This document shows, in pieces, positions 1 through 11,330 of a stretch of 64,000 bases of DNA; position 1 is the stretch's first letter, and each line of letters begins with the position of its first letter. The DNA comes from Stercorarius parasiticus. Taxonomy: Eukaryota; Chordata; Aves; Charadriiformes; Stercorariidae. The notes beneath the pieces were generated by a model. The model saw only the letters and a program-made list of their open reading frames with translations, was not told where the DNA came from and ran no database searches. Made by a program: the position numbers and the translations under genes. The stretch is from the NCBI GenBank assembly GCA_013396915.1, contig VWZL01002214.1, positions 6,343 to 70,342 of the forward strand. Direction: 5' to 3'.

Positions 1-465
1 CCCTGATTATTAGCACTACTTTGAGTTCATTTAGTGCTCAGTAATAAAACATACAACAGCACTTTCAAAGAAGCATCGATGTCTATCATGGTCATGTGTA
101 ATTGGACAGTGAAGAGCGGTGGATGTGGGAAACAACTCCCATGCCTTCTTCAGTGAGAAACATTTTTCTCTTGCTGGCCTTAATGCCCTTGATCTTCCTA
201 ACGCTATGGGTTTGCCTTCTTTTTTGATCTTACCTCTGAAATGTTCTTATTCTGGCCTGATTTAAATATCAGGCAGTCCTATAAGAAAGTATTTTGTCTC
301 TAAAAGCATCTGCCTTCTGGAAATACAGAACTATATTTATATGCAGATAGACATACCAAATATTTGTATATAGTATACAGACACAATTCTTGAACTGAGA
401 TTTTGACAATGCGTTAACCAAGGTGAATAGCGAATGCACTTCATTTTATTCTTTCTCTTTAACAG
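1..465 (+). other. Partial intron of the GH31 gene (3' part)
   Basis: This is the downstream part of an intron whose 5' end lies outside the window. It ends in a pyrimidine-rich tract and AACAG, with the AG at 464-465. The next exon begins with the last two bases of a split codon, so this is a phase-1 intron. No exon-like reading frame, RNA gene or known repeat is visible in it. Confidence 0.7.
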
Positions 466-515
466 ACGCATATGAAGATGGTGTGTATCTGCTAACATCA
501 TTTACTGCTAATCAG
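466..515 (+). CDS. GH31 alpha-glucosidase (SI/MGAM type), antepenultimate coding exon
   Basis: This 50-base exon is flanked by an AG acceptor and a GTATGT donor. After two bases that finish a split codon it encodes AYEDGVYLLTSFTANQ. The block fits the strand that follows the '(D)TY...YL..F...NQ' position in the distal beta-sandwich domain of intestinal GH31 alpha-glucosidases, which cleave alpha-1,4 and alpha-1,6 glucosidic bonds of maltose, isomaltose or sucrose at the brush-border surface. The exon ends in phase 0 and joins the 2640-2810 exon in frame. The final Asn-Gln plus the first Ser of the next exon forms an N-glycosylation sequon (NQS) split by the intron. The catalytic residues belong to upstream exons outside the window. 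Family assignment is good because the three exons together match the family tail; SI versus MGAM is open. Confidence 0.8.
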
Positions 516-2639
516 GTATGTAATGCTATCACAGTTTCTGAATAATCACTTTAGGTGATTATTATATTTTTAACTATAGGTATTTTAATTTGGGACTTCC
601 TAATGTCTACATATCCTACCCTAATATTAATTTGTGCTCACGATCTAACAGATTACAAGTAATATGATTAAACTGTGTTGAGAACAAATTTAAGAATGAG
701 TCCAAAGATACCGATTTCAGCGTGTTGTTAAATAAGGTGTATATTTATGGCATTGCAATTTCTGATATAATTCTGAAAGTACAAGTTTATTTCATAAATG
801 ATTTCTATAAAGTGAAAGCACATATCAATGCAGAACATCTGGAGCATGTCGACGGGTCAGAACAGCTGTGCCAGGAAAACCAGCCCTGGTTGGTGAGAAG
901 GAAGCTGAAGGTTGCAGAGATGAGGCTTTGACCCTGGCTTACAGCTACAGAGAAATAACTCTGCCCAGGAAAGAATTTGGGTTTCTTCTCAAGAATGGGC
1001 ACCTTAAATTTTTCCCAATCCATTTTGCAATTTCAGGGTCCTCCTTGCTGTTCTCCACCTTCTTGGTCAAGCTATGTCGCTGCTCCAAAAAGAAAGAAAA
1101 GTTGTCAGGGTCAGGACGGCGGCATTTCTGTTAGTAGTGCATTTGCCCATGTTCACTGTAGAATATATTTATTGTATGCAACCTTAGTTCTGTGAGGCAG
1201 CAGTGGAATACACAGTCATTGGAAACCACAAAAGAAATCACTCTCTAAAACAGCAAAGAGGGGTGAACAGGACCTGGCCCATTCACGAGTCCTGCTCATG
1301 AGCTCCCAGCGGTGACAAACCAGAGGTCTTTGTGGTTGAGCTATAAACTTGAGTCCTGGCCCTAGGATGTACACGTTGACCCCAGACACCTCTCGCATCC
1401 CTTAGGAGATGGTGGGTTTTGCTGCTGTGGCCATGCCCACAAGGGGCAGCCTGACGGGAGAGCTGGGAAAGCGGCTTAGTCCCAGCCACAGCTCTGCACA
1501 GCGGCTGGTGCGGAGTCACCGCCTCAGTTCAGGATTGCTTTTTCTCTTTATTCTTCAACACCGAAAACCTGGCATGCATTCCTGAGTAACGAAGTCAATG
1601 AACATGAGTGTTTATTTAAGTACGGGCATTTCTAGGATGTCAGGTTTCAATTTTTATCATAACCAGTTGAATACCTGGAATTAAATTAGACTGTAATTAT
1701 GTGGACTTTTGGTTTAAAAGAAATGCTTTTTCTATTGTAATAGAAAATACACTTTGTTATTTCATTAGTTTTCCAGGGTGCCAGAATGTCTTCTAATTTT
1801 ATCCGCACTGTTCTTTCTTCTCATTTAATTCTGTCTTTGTCAAATAATTGAATGTTAATTGCTAAGGAAGAGAAGTTTGTTTTGCTAATATTCAGTATTT
1901 GCAGTTGCAAGGAGATTATAAAATAAATACACCTTCTCCTGCTCTTACAGAAAGGTGGTAAGGAAAAGCGTAATTAAAGAGGTCTTGAATCAATGAACCA
2001 TGAAAAATACTCACACTAAAAGTAATACCCTCTAAGCACTAAATATGCAGAATTACACCATAGCACAATTGCATGGGATCACGCTTGGGCTGTGATCCAG
2101 CAGGAACCACCTCTGGGCTGCTGAACGTGGCATTCTCTCCCTGGAGACCTACTGGACCTGGGTACACCTGAAAGAAACCGTGGGCCCATACTGTATTTAA
2201 AATCACAGCAACTGGAAACAGAGGGGACCTGTGAGTGCCGAGGGAGATGATGGGGGTGGAGGAGCTGCTCTGGGAGGGTGTAAAGCAGGAGAGCAGAGCC
2301 TGGATCAGGCCTCATAGAAGCCAGGAGCCGAGGCTGCGACAGTGACAGAGGGGTTTGTCCATGCAGCACTTGCTGCCCACCTCAGGGGTTAAGAGCGTCT
2401 CCTTGCTTCACTCCTCACATCCGTCAGCTGAGTGGCAATTTAGAAACACAGCAGAGCCCATGACCTAGCCAGATTAACAGAAGGCTTCAACATTTGGAAA
2501 ATAAATAACAGCATACAAGTATTTTAAAAAAAAAATAATTAAGAAAACAGGAAGAGAGGAAAGTGAGTGAAAAGCTCAAGTGGACTTGTACCAGTCTAAC
2601 GACAATCTCCAATATAATTTTTTTTCCTTTTCCTTTCAG
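516..2639 (+). other. Penultimate intron of the GH31 gene
   Basis: This phase-0 intron of 2124 bases runs from a GTATGT donor to a long pyrimidine tract (about 2618-2637) and the AG at 2638-2639. It holds no recognisable repeat. Short open frames around 870-1130 and 2080-2370 look random. A small inverted repeat (GGATCAC at 2076-2082, GTGATCC at 2092-2098) is present but unremarkable. Confidence 0.75.
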
Positions 2640-2810
2640 AGCGTTTTAGATATCAAGGTTTTGCGTCATGGTTACACTGATCCAAACAACTTAAAGTTTA
2701 CTGAAATTAAAGTCCTGGGGGTGCCCACCAACGTTACGCAGGTGACCGTATTGCAGAACGGTGGGACAATCCCATCGCTTCACGACGTGAACTACAATAG
2801 CACCAAGAAG
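2640..2810 (+). CDS. GH31 alpha-glucosidase (SI/MGAM type), penultimate coding exon
   Basis: This 171-base exon (57 codons, phase 0 at both ends) lies between a strong polypyrimidine/AG acceptor and a GTGAGA donor. It encodes the beta-sandwich strands near the C-terminus of an intestinal-type GH31 alpha-glucosidase. The diagnostic run is GYTDPNNLKFTEIKVLG, followed by TQVTVLQNG and an N-Y-N-S-T-K-K ending. From family knowledge, mammalian maltase-glucoamylase and sucrase-isomaltase carry a very similar DPxNLxFxEIKILG stretch, but at the end of their N-terminal (maltase/isomaltase) unit. Two N-glycosylation sequons are visible, NVT and NST, as expected for a lumenal or ectodomain segment. Reading on past 2810 leaves the family pattern at once, which supports the splice site. 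Confidence 0.88.
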
Positions 2811-4086
2811 GTGAGATGCTGTTTGCAGGGTAATGCCACCTTCACAACTGTGTATGTGCTCTTCAGCCTTTGGAGATTCAGCTCTCAGCTCTAATACCAC
2901 ATATTAAAATATATTTCAGTAAGATACATAAGCTACCATCAGGTAATGTTTATATAACACACTTTAATATACAGTAAATAGTGTACAGTAAGTGTGGTAG
3001 AGCTTTTAAGCATAGAAATTACTGTTGAGGAACCCAAACCGCTTCTGACGGTGAAAAGTGATGGATTTTGGTTTGTGCTTGGTTTCCACTCTTCCCAATA
3101 GCTAACTTGCAACCTGTGAGATTTGAAGGAAGGAAAAGCAACTACAACTATTTTCATAGTCTCTACACGACCCCGTTGTTGTCAGTCTTGTCCAACAACA
3201 TTTTCATTTCCCAGCCCTGTTTGCCTACTACCATTTCTTATTTGACAGTCCCATTTTGGCTGCAGGCATTGCAGCACAGGGCTCCTACATCTGCAAGTCA
3301 AATCCCACTTCTTCTAAAGTTATCGGCATACCTTCCACCAACTTCCGAGCACCGGGGTTTCCACCTGCATGGCTTGTGCCTCTCCAGGACGTTCCTCCCC
3401 TCCCGCCTCCCCAGATAATCAAGTCAAGCACTCCTCAAGGCAGCTGAAATAAATGTACATAATTGTAATGCTGTTCAAGGCGTCACTCCTATGGAGCATC
3501 CTTCAAACATGAACAGAACTGCCGAGGCGTTGAGTCTCGTCAGCTTTCTGCTTGAGGGAGACCGCCTGACCTCTTCTGCTATTGGGATCTTAACACTCTT
3601 CCTTTGAAACTATTCTACTAACTCTTAGCTCTTCCTCTCTTTCAGTGGAAAGCCAGAACTATATACGTTTTGTACACAGCCAAAAGCAGGAGTTAAGAAT
3701 GTGATTGTTAAAAATGTATTTCATTCTGCTGTTGACCTTTGGATGGAAAAGAAAAAAAAAGGGGGGAATTCATACGCACCGTCGAATTACAATATTTTCC
3801 AAGTTTTGCTGCTTTTAAAAAATTCCTTTATTTTTAAAAACATAAAAGGAATCCGAGTTTTAAAAGGGCTTCTGAATGAAGGGAAAGGATCAGAGCCCCA
3901 TCATCAGACATCTCAAATCTATGCTGGTTAAACTGTGTTTATAGTGACACAAACACAAAAGCAAAGGAAAAGCAATAAATTCTTGTAACCTCAAATGAGA
4001 AGCCACTATCTCTAGTGAAGCCAGAAAAAGCAGTGGATCTTCAGGGCAGAGTTACTAATTGTTCATTTTGTTTGTTTTTTTCACAG
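2811..4086 (+). other. Last intron of the GH31 gene
   Basis: This phase-0 intron of 1276 bases runs from the GTGAGA donor to a T-rich tract (about 4066-4080) and CACAG ending at 4086. A short A/G run (about 3745-3766) is the only low-complexity sequence. No repeat or extra exon was recognised. Confidence 0.75.
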
Positions 4087-4149
4087 CTCCTGACAATCAC
4101 CAAGCTTCAGCTTGATTTAGGCAAAGAGTACACTCTGCAGTGGAGCTAA
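4087..4149 (+). CDS. GH31 alpha-glucosidase (SI/MGAM type), terminal coding exon and stop
   Basis: The exon follows a T-rich tract and CACAG acceptor and encodes LLTITKLQLDLGKEYTLQWS, then TAA at 4147-4149. This is the last beta-strand of the GH31 C-terminal domain; relatives end this unit with a similar LxLGxxYTVxW motif. With exons 466-515 and 2640-2810 it gives about 93 residues of the protein. In mammalian SI and MGAM the N-terminal unit continues past this motif into a second trefoil (P-type) domain and a second GH31 unit. Here a stop follows directly and no splice donor overlaps the TGG AGC TAA, so this is the true end of the transcript's reading frame. SI is favoured by the gene desert downstream; MGAM or a single-unit GH31 paralogue are the alternatives. 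Confidence 0.87.
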   Translation, partial: LLTITKLQLDLGKEYTLQWS

Positions 4150-4795
4150 AACGCCTGCAAAACAACATTGGCCATACGGCTGAACTTTCTCATTGTTTTA
4201 AAACTATCTTTCAATTTTTCAGCTTTCCAAGTGCCTCTTTGGCATCTTAGAATACTTTTTATTATAAAAATATACTAGTTAGTCAGTTCATATTGCGGTA
4301 CTATGTGTATGAAGCAGTCACGTTTCAGTATTGTTGAAGGCGAACTACAGGCTCTCGGTGGGGTGCAAAATCTGTATTTTAAACAGTACGGCACTTCAGT
4401 CTAACTTCATCTTTGAAAACTGAGAGTAAAACTCCATATTTTCTCAGAGTAGAATTTCTGCCTGACTTGATGCGTGACAAATTTTGTAAAAAAAGGATAT
4501 GGTTGGTGTTCCCTGCATGGATCTGTGGCCATAAATCTGCCTATATATACATTTCATCTTCATTTTAATTATGCCTATGGAAGTCACTACTACAGAGAAG
4601 TATTTAAGGCTAGATAAAGTAAAAGTAAATGTTTTCAGATTAGTGCTTTAGCATGAAACAATGTTTCAAGTTGTTGATCTGTAAGATGCTAAAGTACTTG
4701 CCAAAGTAATTTTAAGTGGTTTTTAGCCAGGCATTTGTGTTCCCCAGTGTTTTGATCTAAAGTTGTAAAATTAAACCTGAAGGTTAACTAATGAA
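4150..4795 (+). other. 3' UTR of the GH31 gene
   Basis: AT-rich sequence follows the stop codon directly and reaches an ATTAAA hexamer at 4770-4775. I see no AATAAA between the stop and that hexamer. The end given is an estimate: cleavage is expected 10-30 bases after the hexamer, just before the GT-rich stretch at about 4797-4816. Confidence 0.6.
4770..4775 (+). terminator. Poly(A) signal ATTAAA
   Basis: ATTAAA is the most common variant of the vertebrate poly(A) signal. A GT-rich element (GTTGGTCTCCGAGTGTTT) follows at about 4797-4814, the usual arrangement for cleavage and polyadenylation. A canonical AATAAA at 5032-5037 could serve as a second, more distal site. Confidence 0.6.
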
Positions 4796-4816
4796 TGTTG
4801 GTCTCCGAGTGTTTAT

Positions 4817-6126
4817 GTCACTGAAGGAAACGTGGCGGTATGTTTACTATAACAGCAATTCATGTTAAAGGCTTTTTCTATCCCAGGAGTGCAGCGTATG
4901 AGCTAAACAGATTGGTAAAGCGTGTTTACGGTTAAATTTGATGGGATAAACTGCTGTCAGAGGTAGCAGTAATCTCCAGTGACTGTGCTTAAGATTCATT
5001 TTAATGATTCCTCTCTGCTTTAAAACTTTGTAATAAAACAGCTAAGTAGCCAACATCTCCGAGGCAGATCAGTGTAATTACAGGGCTGAATTTACTGAAA
5101 CTTCCCTGTAAAGTAATGATCAAATTGGCAATCCAGAGAAGATGATCATTTAGGACTAAAGCTCCATTCTGAGAAATATTTTTGTCTGAAGGAACAAACG
5201 CCCCTGTTTCTCCAGAGCCAGCCATGACCAGCTACGTAAGGAGCAGACGCAGGGACACGTCCCACGGCTCCGGGGAGGGGCCATGCAGGTCACCCAACCT
5301 CCGACCCCTTCCCTCTCACGTCATGCCCTACCACTCTGCCCCCACCCAACTCACATGTGAAAGGGCAGGTACAGCCAAAGGCTTCTGAGAGCTTATTTTC
5401 ATCATTTTTCTTATTATTAACTTTATTCAGGGAACTTCACTGTTCTGTTTTCTTGGCTTTGAGAGGCTCAGCATGTCAGCTGCACTGCCCGCGTTTCAGC
5501 CACAGGGGAAGGCTTTTACCGAGCCCCCAAGATAATAATTCATGCGGAACTCGTACAGACTGAGAAATCACAGCTTCAAACACGCGTTGTCCACCTTAGG
5601 GAGGTGCTCCCTGCTGTGTCTCTTCCAAAGGGCCTGGGAAATGAGCATCCCCTCCTGCCGCCTGTAGAAGCACTCACAGCCCAGCCTGGTCCACAGCTCA
5701 CTTCTGAAGCATCTGCGCAGCGTCATGGTCCTTAGCTGGAGACCAAAGAAGGTACGTGCTGAACCGGGTGGCATTTTCCTCAGGTTGAAAGTAGTGCTTC
5801 ATGCAATGCTTCTCCTTGGGTCAGATACGCGCACGAGCTGTGACAGACCTCCTTCTGCGGGAAGTCCCATTAAAGCCCAGGACCCACGCTGAGCAGCGGG
5901 GCAGTTTTCAACAGAATTACGTGAGCAGCCACAAACATACTCCTTGTGTTGAGAACAGGATTTTTTGACTATCACTCTCTGCGTAGTTTGACTTTTTAGC
6001 ACTTAATCACTCATAAAGGTACAATACCTTCCCTGAAAGCCATAAAGTTCTGCTTTCGCTGTCCTTTTTCTGGACTTTATTGGCTGCTGTCCTGGCATTC
6101 CTAAAAAACAAATCAAAGAAAACACT
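4817..6126. other. Intergenic DNA, no gene seen
   Basis: This stretch changes from AT-rich to a mildly GC-rich patch at about 5200-5360. ORFs here are short and resemble no protein family. No mobile element was recognised. Confidence 0.55.
5032..5037 (+). terminator. Possible distal poly(A) signal AATAAA
   Basis: This is the first canonical AATAAA on the plus strand after the GH31 stop codon, about 880 bases downstream. No strong GT-rich element follows closely, so it ranks below the ATTAAA at 4770. It may be chance, since the hexamer is frequent in AT-rich DNA. Confidence 0.25.
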
Positions 6127-6336
6127 TAATATATTATACTTAAGTATGTATATATATATTTGAACATTTTATATACCTATATATGTATATATACATTTTA
6201 TATACATATACGTACACATATATATGCATACACACACATGTATCCAGAAATTTGTAAATATACACATCTATTTATCCATGTTACATGCATCTATACATAC
6301 ATATACGTGCATATATATGCACATGTAAATACACGT
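6127..6336. repeat. TA/TACA-rich degenerate microsatellite
   Basis: About 210 bases are built mostly from TATA, TATG, TACA and CACA steps, with many short self-complementary stretches. No single repeat unit is maintained, which suggests an old, interrupted dinucleotide/tetranucleotide array. The 65-codon ORF across it is an artefact of the repeat (Ile/Tyr/Thr/His-rich). Confidence 0.75.
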
Positions 6337-9300
6337 GTTTCATTTCATCATTACTAAGTGGGGTTCCTCTTTACTGAGACTTTAAAAAGATTTTAATAAT
6401 GTTCGGGTTTCAGGGGAACTGCACCGGAGAACAGCCAGATGCAAACAGGACCTTATCAGTGTACTTTTTTTTCTTGAAAAAATGTTCAAGTTTTAAGTAG
6501 CTCATCCCAGAGCTGATCCAAACCTCATGGGAATCGGTGAGTTTCTTTCCATGGGCTTTCATTGACTCCTGAAAAATTAGGTCTGGTATTTTAAACCCCA
6601 TGTCCCCTGCCCCTGGCACGGGTCCTGGCACGCGTCCGATTTCATTGACCAGAGCAAAACCAGCCTTTGAATCCATTACTGCAGACCAAGACCACTGCTT
6701 AGACATCAAATCAAGGTCAAGTAACAGGTTAATGAACTTTATGAAACTGTCCCTCCTAGCTGTTTAATTAGGAGCTGTAATCAAACAAAAACTTTGGCAT
6801 TCCAGCTGCTCTAACCTAGGCGTGTAAAGGACTTGCGAAACGGAGTAACGTACAGCAATTGCATTTAAAAGCCAACGGTGGCTGTGCAGATCCCTCCAGC
6901 TTTGGCCAATGTGCTTCTGCAAGATGGACAAATGTGTAACTGCTCTCAGAGTGCAGCAGGTACAGAGAAACGTCCAACGAATGCCCCTCCAGATGACAGC
7001 TTTTCAGGTCCTAGCGGATAACCCCGGCTGTTTGAAAATCAAATATTTCTTTATCCGCATAACGAATGGTTAACGTTGCAGTATATTTATCGCTGCACCC
7101 GAGAAGGTGCCGTAGAAGCCTGAGCCGTGCTCCAGCCTGAGCGCAAGGCCACCGGCAGCCAGGGGACTGCTGGAGGCCAGGTCCGTTAACCCCACCACAC
7201 ATCGAGAGGAAATCACATTTCCAGTGACAGGTAGCACGACCTCCAATACCGCGCAGTACAGAAGCATTTCATACCCACTTGTCATTAATTCATCATCCGG
7301 CCAAGCAACCGCCGCGTTTGCCCACGCAACCGACCCAAAGGAGAAGGGGGCATGTTGGCACGTTTGGGTTTTAAGGCCATGGTGGGGTTTTTTGGCGAAT
7401 TCCCACCTGGCTTTTGTGTCCCCTGCTAAGCAAGCTCTGCTTTTGATCTTGGAGAAAGCAGAGAAACTGCAAAATTGGGGTTTCATTTCACTCCTTTTCC
7501 TTCCTATTTCTCAAACAGCAAGTACACCAGACCTCCCTGCAGTCTCCTCCACAATTAGCAGTTTATCTTTGTATTTTAAATATGGTTACACGGCTGTAGC
7601 AATGTGTAGTATTCAGATCTAATTACTTTCCTCGTGCTTGGAAAGTGGAAGAACCCAAGAATCCTTTGATAACGCAACACGTGAAGCGCAAGCCTGGAAA
7701 TAGCTGGGAGTTTGCTTTGCTTTCTAGCAACCGTAAGGTGATGCGCGCTCCGGAGGTGACAGCTCTCTAAATTACATCCTCGCCAGATGAGCAGCTGGAG
7801 GACACTTTCAGAGGAGTGCCCTGTAATAACCAGAGGGTGACTCACCTTAAACACAGTCTGACTCGGAAACCTATGGAAACGATGATGAAATACCGGGTGT
7901 TCCCAGGATGCTTTTGGGTCAGAACCCAGGTCCCCAGGTTGCGGGGTTAATTCCTGCAGCATCACACCTGATATTACCGCCCTCTGGGAAGGTGACAGAT
8001 AGCAGCAACAGATTTCTTATACCATATGCTACACAAGTAGTGGATTTTATAAATATTTCTGGTTCTCATGGACTCAAATGTAGTCAGGATGCTTGCGCTT
8101 TTTGCCTTTTGGAAGACGCTGCCGTGAGATTGTCCTTCCTCCCGTCTCCTGTTGTGGCTGAAGGATATTGGCACCGAGCTGCTCCATACAGGACCCCCTC
8201 CCTCAGCTCAGATCGTCCTCCACGCAACCATCGCGTTGTGAAAGCAGCTCTCTCACTGCTAAAAAGAAGCGCCCACTTATGCCAACTTACAGGAGACCCG
8301 CCACTAATTGGTGTGGGAAGGAAATTATAAAGAATCAGCTCAGATTTACCTTCGGTGTGACGCCAAAGGGTTTCCAAATGACGACTGACTGACTCCGAAG
8401 GACTTCTCCAGACGCGCACACGAGCGAGTGGCTGGGCTGGTGCTAAAGAGACGCTGATGGCCCTGAAATTACTGTTCCACTAACGTAAAAGACAAAACCG
8501 TGCCACACTTGGCTGTGCTTGTTCTAATGAAGCCGCCACACGCGCGCAGTTAATTGGATTTTTCCTCGGAGCTCGGGAGTAACAGCTGGATGGCAACATC
8601 TGGCAACACGGCGGGAGCGTGGGCTGGCTTGTGCGAAGTGATGGGAATTCACCATTCGGGGTAGCGCAGGGAGGGGGTGAGGTCTGCAAATGCCTTCACT
8701 GCTCGGGCAGCAGGAGCTCACCCCCCACTCCCCGGGACGAGGAGCTCGCTCTCCCTTCCTCACGTTTGAGTTATCTCCAGGTGGTGGGCAAACTAGCGCC
8801 GTCGTGTGTTTTAAAGCTTCTCCCAACTCCAGTGATAGGCACTAAAAGAAACATTTTCATTTTTTTAATATAAAAATGCAGGGTTTTTCGTACTATCAGT
8901 TAATGAACGTTTTTGTTTTTCTTCAGCTAAACCAGGAAATTTTGGTAAGGAGCTACACCAGCAATAAAGAGTTTGTACGTCCCTCTTTACATTCGCTGAA
9001 AAATACCGATCTCATTTTGTTCTGAGGACTAAGTCAAGCTCGCTGGTGTTTTCACTGCTATTAGTCATACGAATATATTGCAGTATGAGTCGCTACGAAT
9101 TTCTGAATGATGCTGAATTGAAATTGAAACTTTAAAAATTAATCCAACGGGATCCAACGCTTCAAATCATCCTATGTGGAAAGGTTAAGTGTTTAAATAC
9201 ACATTTGGTATACGCTACGCATGTATAATTAACAAGTGCTCATATAAGATTATACACTTATACACACACTATATATATATATATTCTTTAAATTATTAAT

Positions 9301-10369
9301 ATTTTAAATTCTATTATGTAAAATAAGGGGTTTTAAACTTACGATATGGTTATTCTCAAATTCAGAGTCATTTAAGTTGAATTTTTAATGCATGTGAGGC
9401 ATTATGCACATTATAATAATTATGTAATAAGCAATTTAGGAATGCTCCCTGACCAGTGCTTCCTTTTCAATAATCTCAGGAGAGCTTTCAGGCGGATACA
9501 GGGCACCATTTACTCCCACTGATACAAACCCTACATTCAGGGTCAGGCCACAAAGCAGCCGATACCAATATATTCCAGCTATTTTTAAAGATTGCAGCAA
9601 TCTGCATTGAGCACTGGGTGCAGGAAAGGCAAATAAAAGTGACATTCATCCGGGGTGGCCAAAAAGTGTTTGTTAAAGACATTATTTGCCATAAGTTGTG
9701 TCCTAAAAGTACCATGGGGATGGAGGAGAGCGAAGAATCCGGTCTAGATGAGTCCCTCCAGGTCCGTGGGTTTCTCTGCTGGCCGGGGAACTGCTGAGCC
9801 GGAGGATCCGCTGTGTAACAGGGAAAATGGGCAACTTCTCCATAGATCTGACCGTCCAGCCCGAGGGCCCGGCAGGACACAGCCCCGGGAGCTGAAACAG
9901 CCGGTGAAAAAACGTAACCTCGTACCCGGTTTTAGTATTTGGATAAAAGTCCCGAGCTGAGGAGCGCGATGTGATGTTCTGAATCCAGAAGAGCCGCTGC
10001 CTAAAAATTACAGAACTTTGCCGGCTTGTGTTATTTTCTCATGAATATGAATGTAATGCAGAGTAACGCACCGTGACTTGCGATTGTAATGTTCGACATG
10101 GAGATTTCAGACAGTTGGGCTCTATCTCAAGCCCAGTCACTTTGCTCTGTTCATTTTGGTATCGCTTTCACTAAAATATTTAATTTTATTGGTTGTTGTT
10201 TTTAACAGATCAATGTGAAAATAAGTAGCGTTTCTTAACAATGCACTGTCAGGTATACATTTAGTAAATGTTATCTGTAATGACACTTTCAGCCTCCTCT
10301 GAGAAGACTGCACAACTCAGTGCATTCATTTGACATAACAGCTGCAGCATCTCCATCCTCCTCTCTGTT
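6337..10369. other. Intergenic DNA, no gene seen; some GC-rich patches
   Basis: This segment has mixed composition with CpG-containing patches at about 7090-7330 and 8400-8780. Overlapping ORFs of 130-140 codons on both strands around 7070-8330 look like chance frames: they match no family I know, and opposite strands are open together. A (CA/TA) tract lies at 9251-9284. No transposon was recognised. Confidence 0.5.
9251..9284. repeat. Short (CA)/(TA) dinucleotide tract
   Basis: Alternating TACACACACT runs into an uninterrupted AT dinucleotide stretch. It is a simple microsatellite within AT-rich DNA. Confidence 0.7.
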
Positions 10370-11330
10370 GTCTCCTATCCGATCCGCACAATTCCTCGCG
10401 ACATCCCGACACCTGTATCTTACCATTTGTGCTGGGACGTCTGGATTAGAGCAGACAGAAGAAACAGCTCCGGGAGGATCCGTCCTGTTCGGAAACACAG
10501 TTGGGTTTGCCGTTGAGTGGTGACACTCTTGCCCCCCGCGCGGGGATTCATGGGCCCCGCTCCCTCCCGCTGTCTCCTGCTGGGACGAGCGATGCCGAGG
10601 GGGGGACCCGGCCGGCAGGAGCCGACCCAGACGCTGCCGAAGGCTAAAGCTCATCACAGCCAGGCACAGGGAAAGGTTTCCCTCCCGTATTAACGCCACT
10701 AAATAATCTCTCCTTGGGTAATAACGTCGTAACAACATTTGCAAATCCTGGTAGACGCAGTAACCCTCATTAAAACAATTCTCCAGCAGCTCCTGGTGAG
10801 TTCAGAATCTGCGTTCGAGCCGCACATTTTTGGCCGTCTCTCGCGCCGTGTCTCTGTGGTACAGCACAGGGCGCACGCCTGCGCCACTCCTGCTTTTTGT
10901 TTCTGCCTCTTGGCTTAAGACAGTCTCTGGTCGTTGGCATCAGACGGCAGCAGACTCCGAATTCCTCAAAGCCACAACTTTGGGCTGCAGAGTCGGGTTT
11001 TTTTCTGTCACCTACTGACATTCTTTTAGAAAGGAGCGCAATCCGTGGGCCGCTCCAACGGGCCAGCAACGGGAGAGCTGCCCCCTCGCCTCCTCCTGTG
11101 CCGTCCCACCCCTGCCAACTCCTCTTTCCCATTCCCGGGGGCCCGCACAGCTCCCGGGGCTGCCCTGCCCCTGGCTCCCCCTGCCTCAGCAGCCACCGGG
11201 AGCCAAACGCAGGCCCGGCGGATGCCCCGGGTTTGGCAGCCCCGTGCTGGGGACGCAGGAGCCCCGACACCCAACGGCCGCACCGCAGCCAAACCCTTCC
11301 TTACAGCAGGGCGCCAGTCGAAGGTTTTTC
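10370..11330. promoter_or_regulatory. CpG-dense, GC-rich block (candidate CpG island)
   Basis: CpG dinucleotides are dense by eye through most of this interval; about 13 fall in the 100 bases from 10535. The surroundings contain far fewer. The block includes a perfect 12-base palindrome CCCCGCGCGGGG at 10534-10545. Several ORFs of 106-166 codons overlap on both strands, as expected in GC-rich DNA where stop codons are rare, and none resembles a known protein. It could be the promoter of an unannotated lncRNA or distal gene, an orphan CpG island or enhancer, or simply a GC-rich patch. The call rests on composition only. Confidence 0.4.
10534..10545. repeat. Perfect 12-base GC palindrome
   Basis: CCCCGCGCGGGG reads identically on both strands and lies inside the CpG-dense block. 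It could be a protein-binding palindrome or a by-product of composition. Confidence 0.6.

Noticed and set aside
2076..2098. GGATCAC/GTGATCC hairpin inside an intron
   Set aside because: Seven-base arms with a 9-base loop are common by chance in 64 kb.
6160..6357. 65-codon Tyr/Ile/His-rich ORF
   Set aside because: It is produced entirely by the TA/TACA microsatellite.
7070..8419. Several 110-140-codon ORFs on both strands
   Set aside because: They overlap each other in opposite directions and show no family resemblance; they are shadows of mildly GC-rich sequence.
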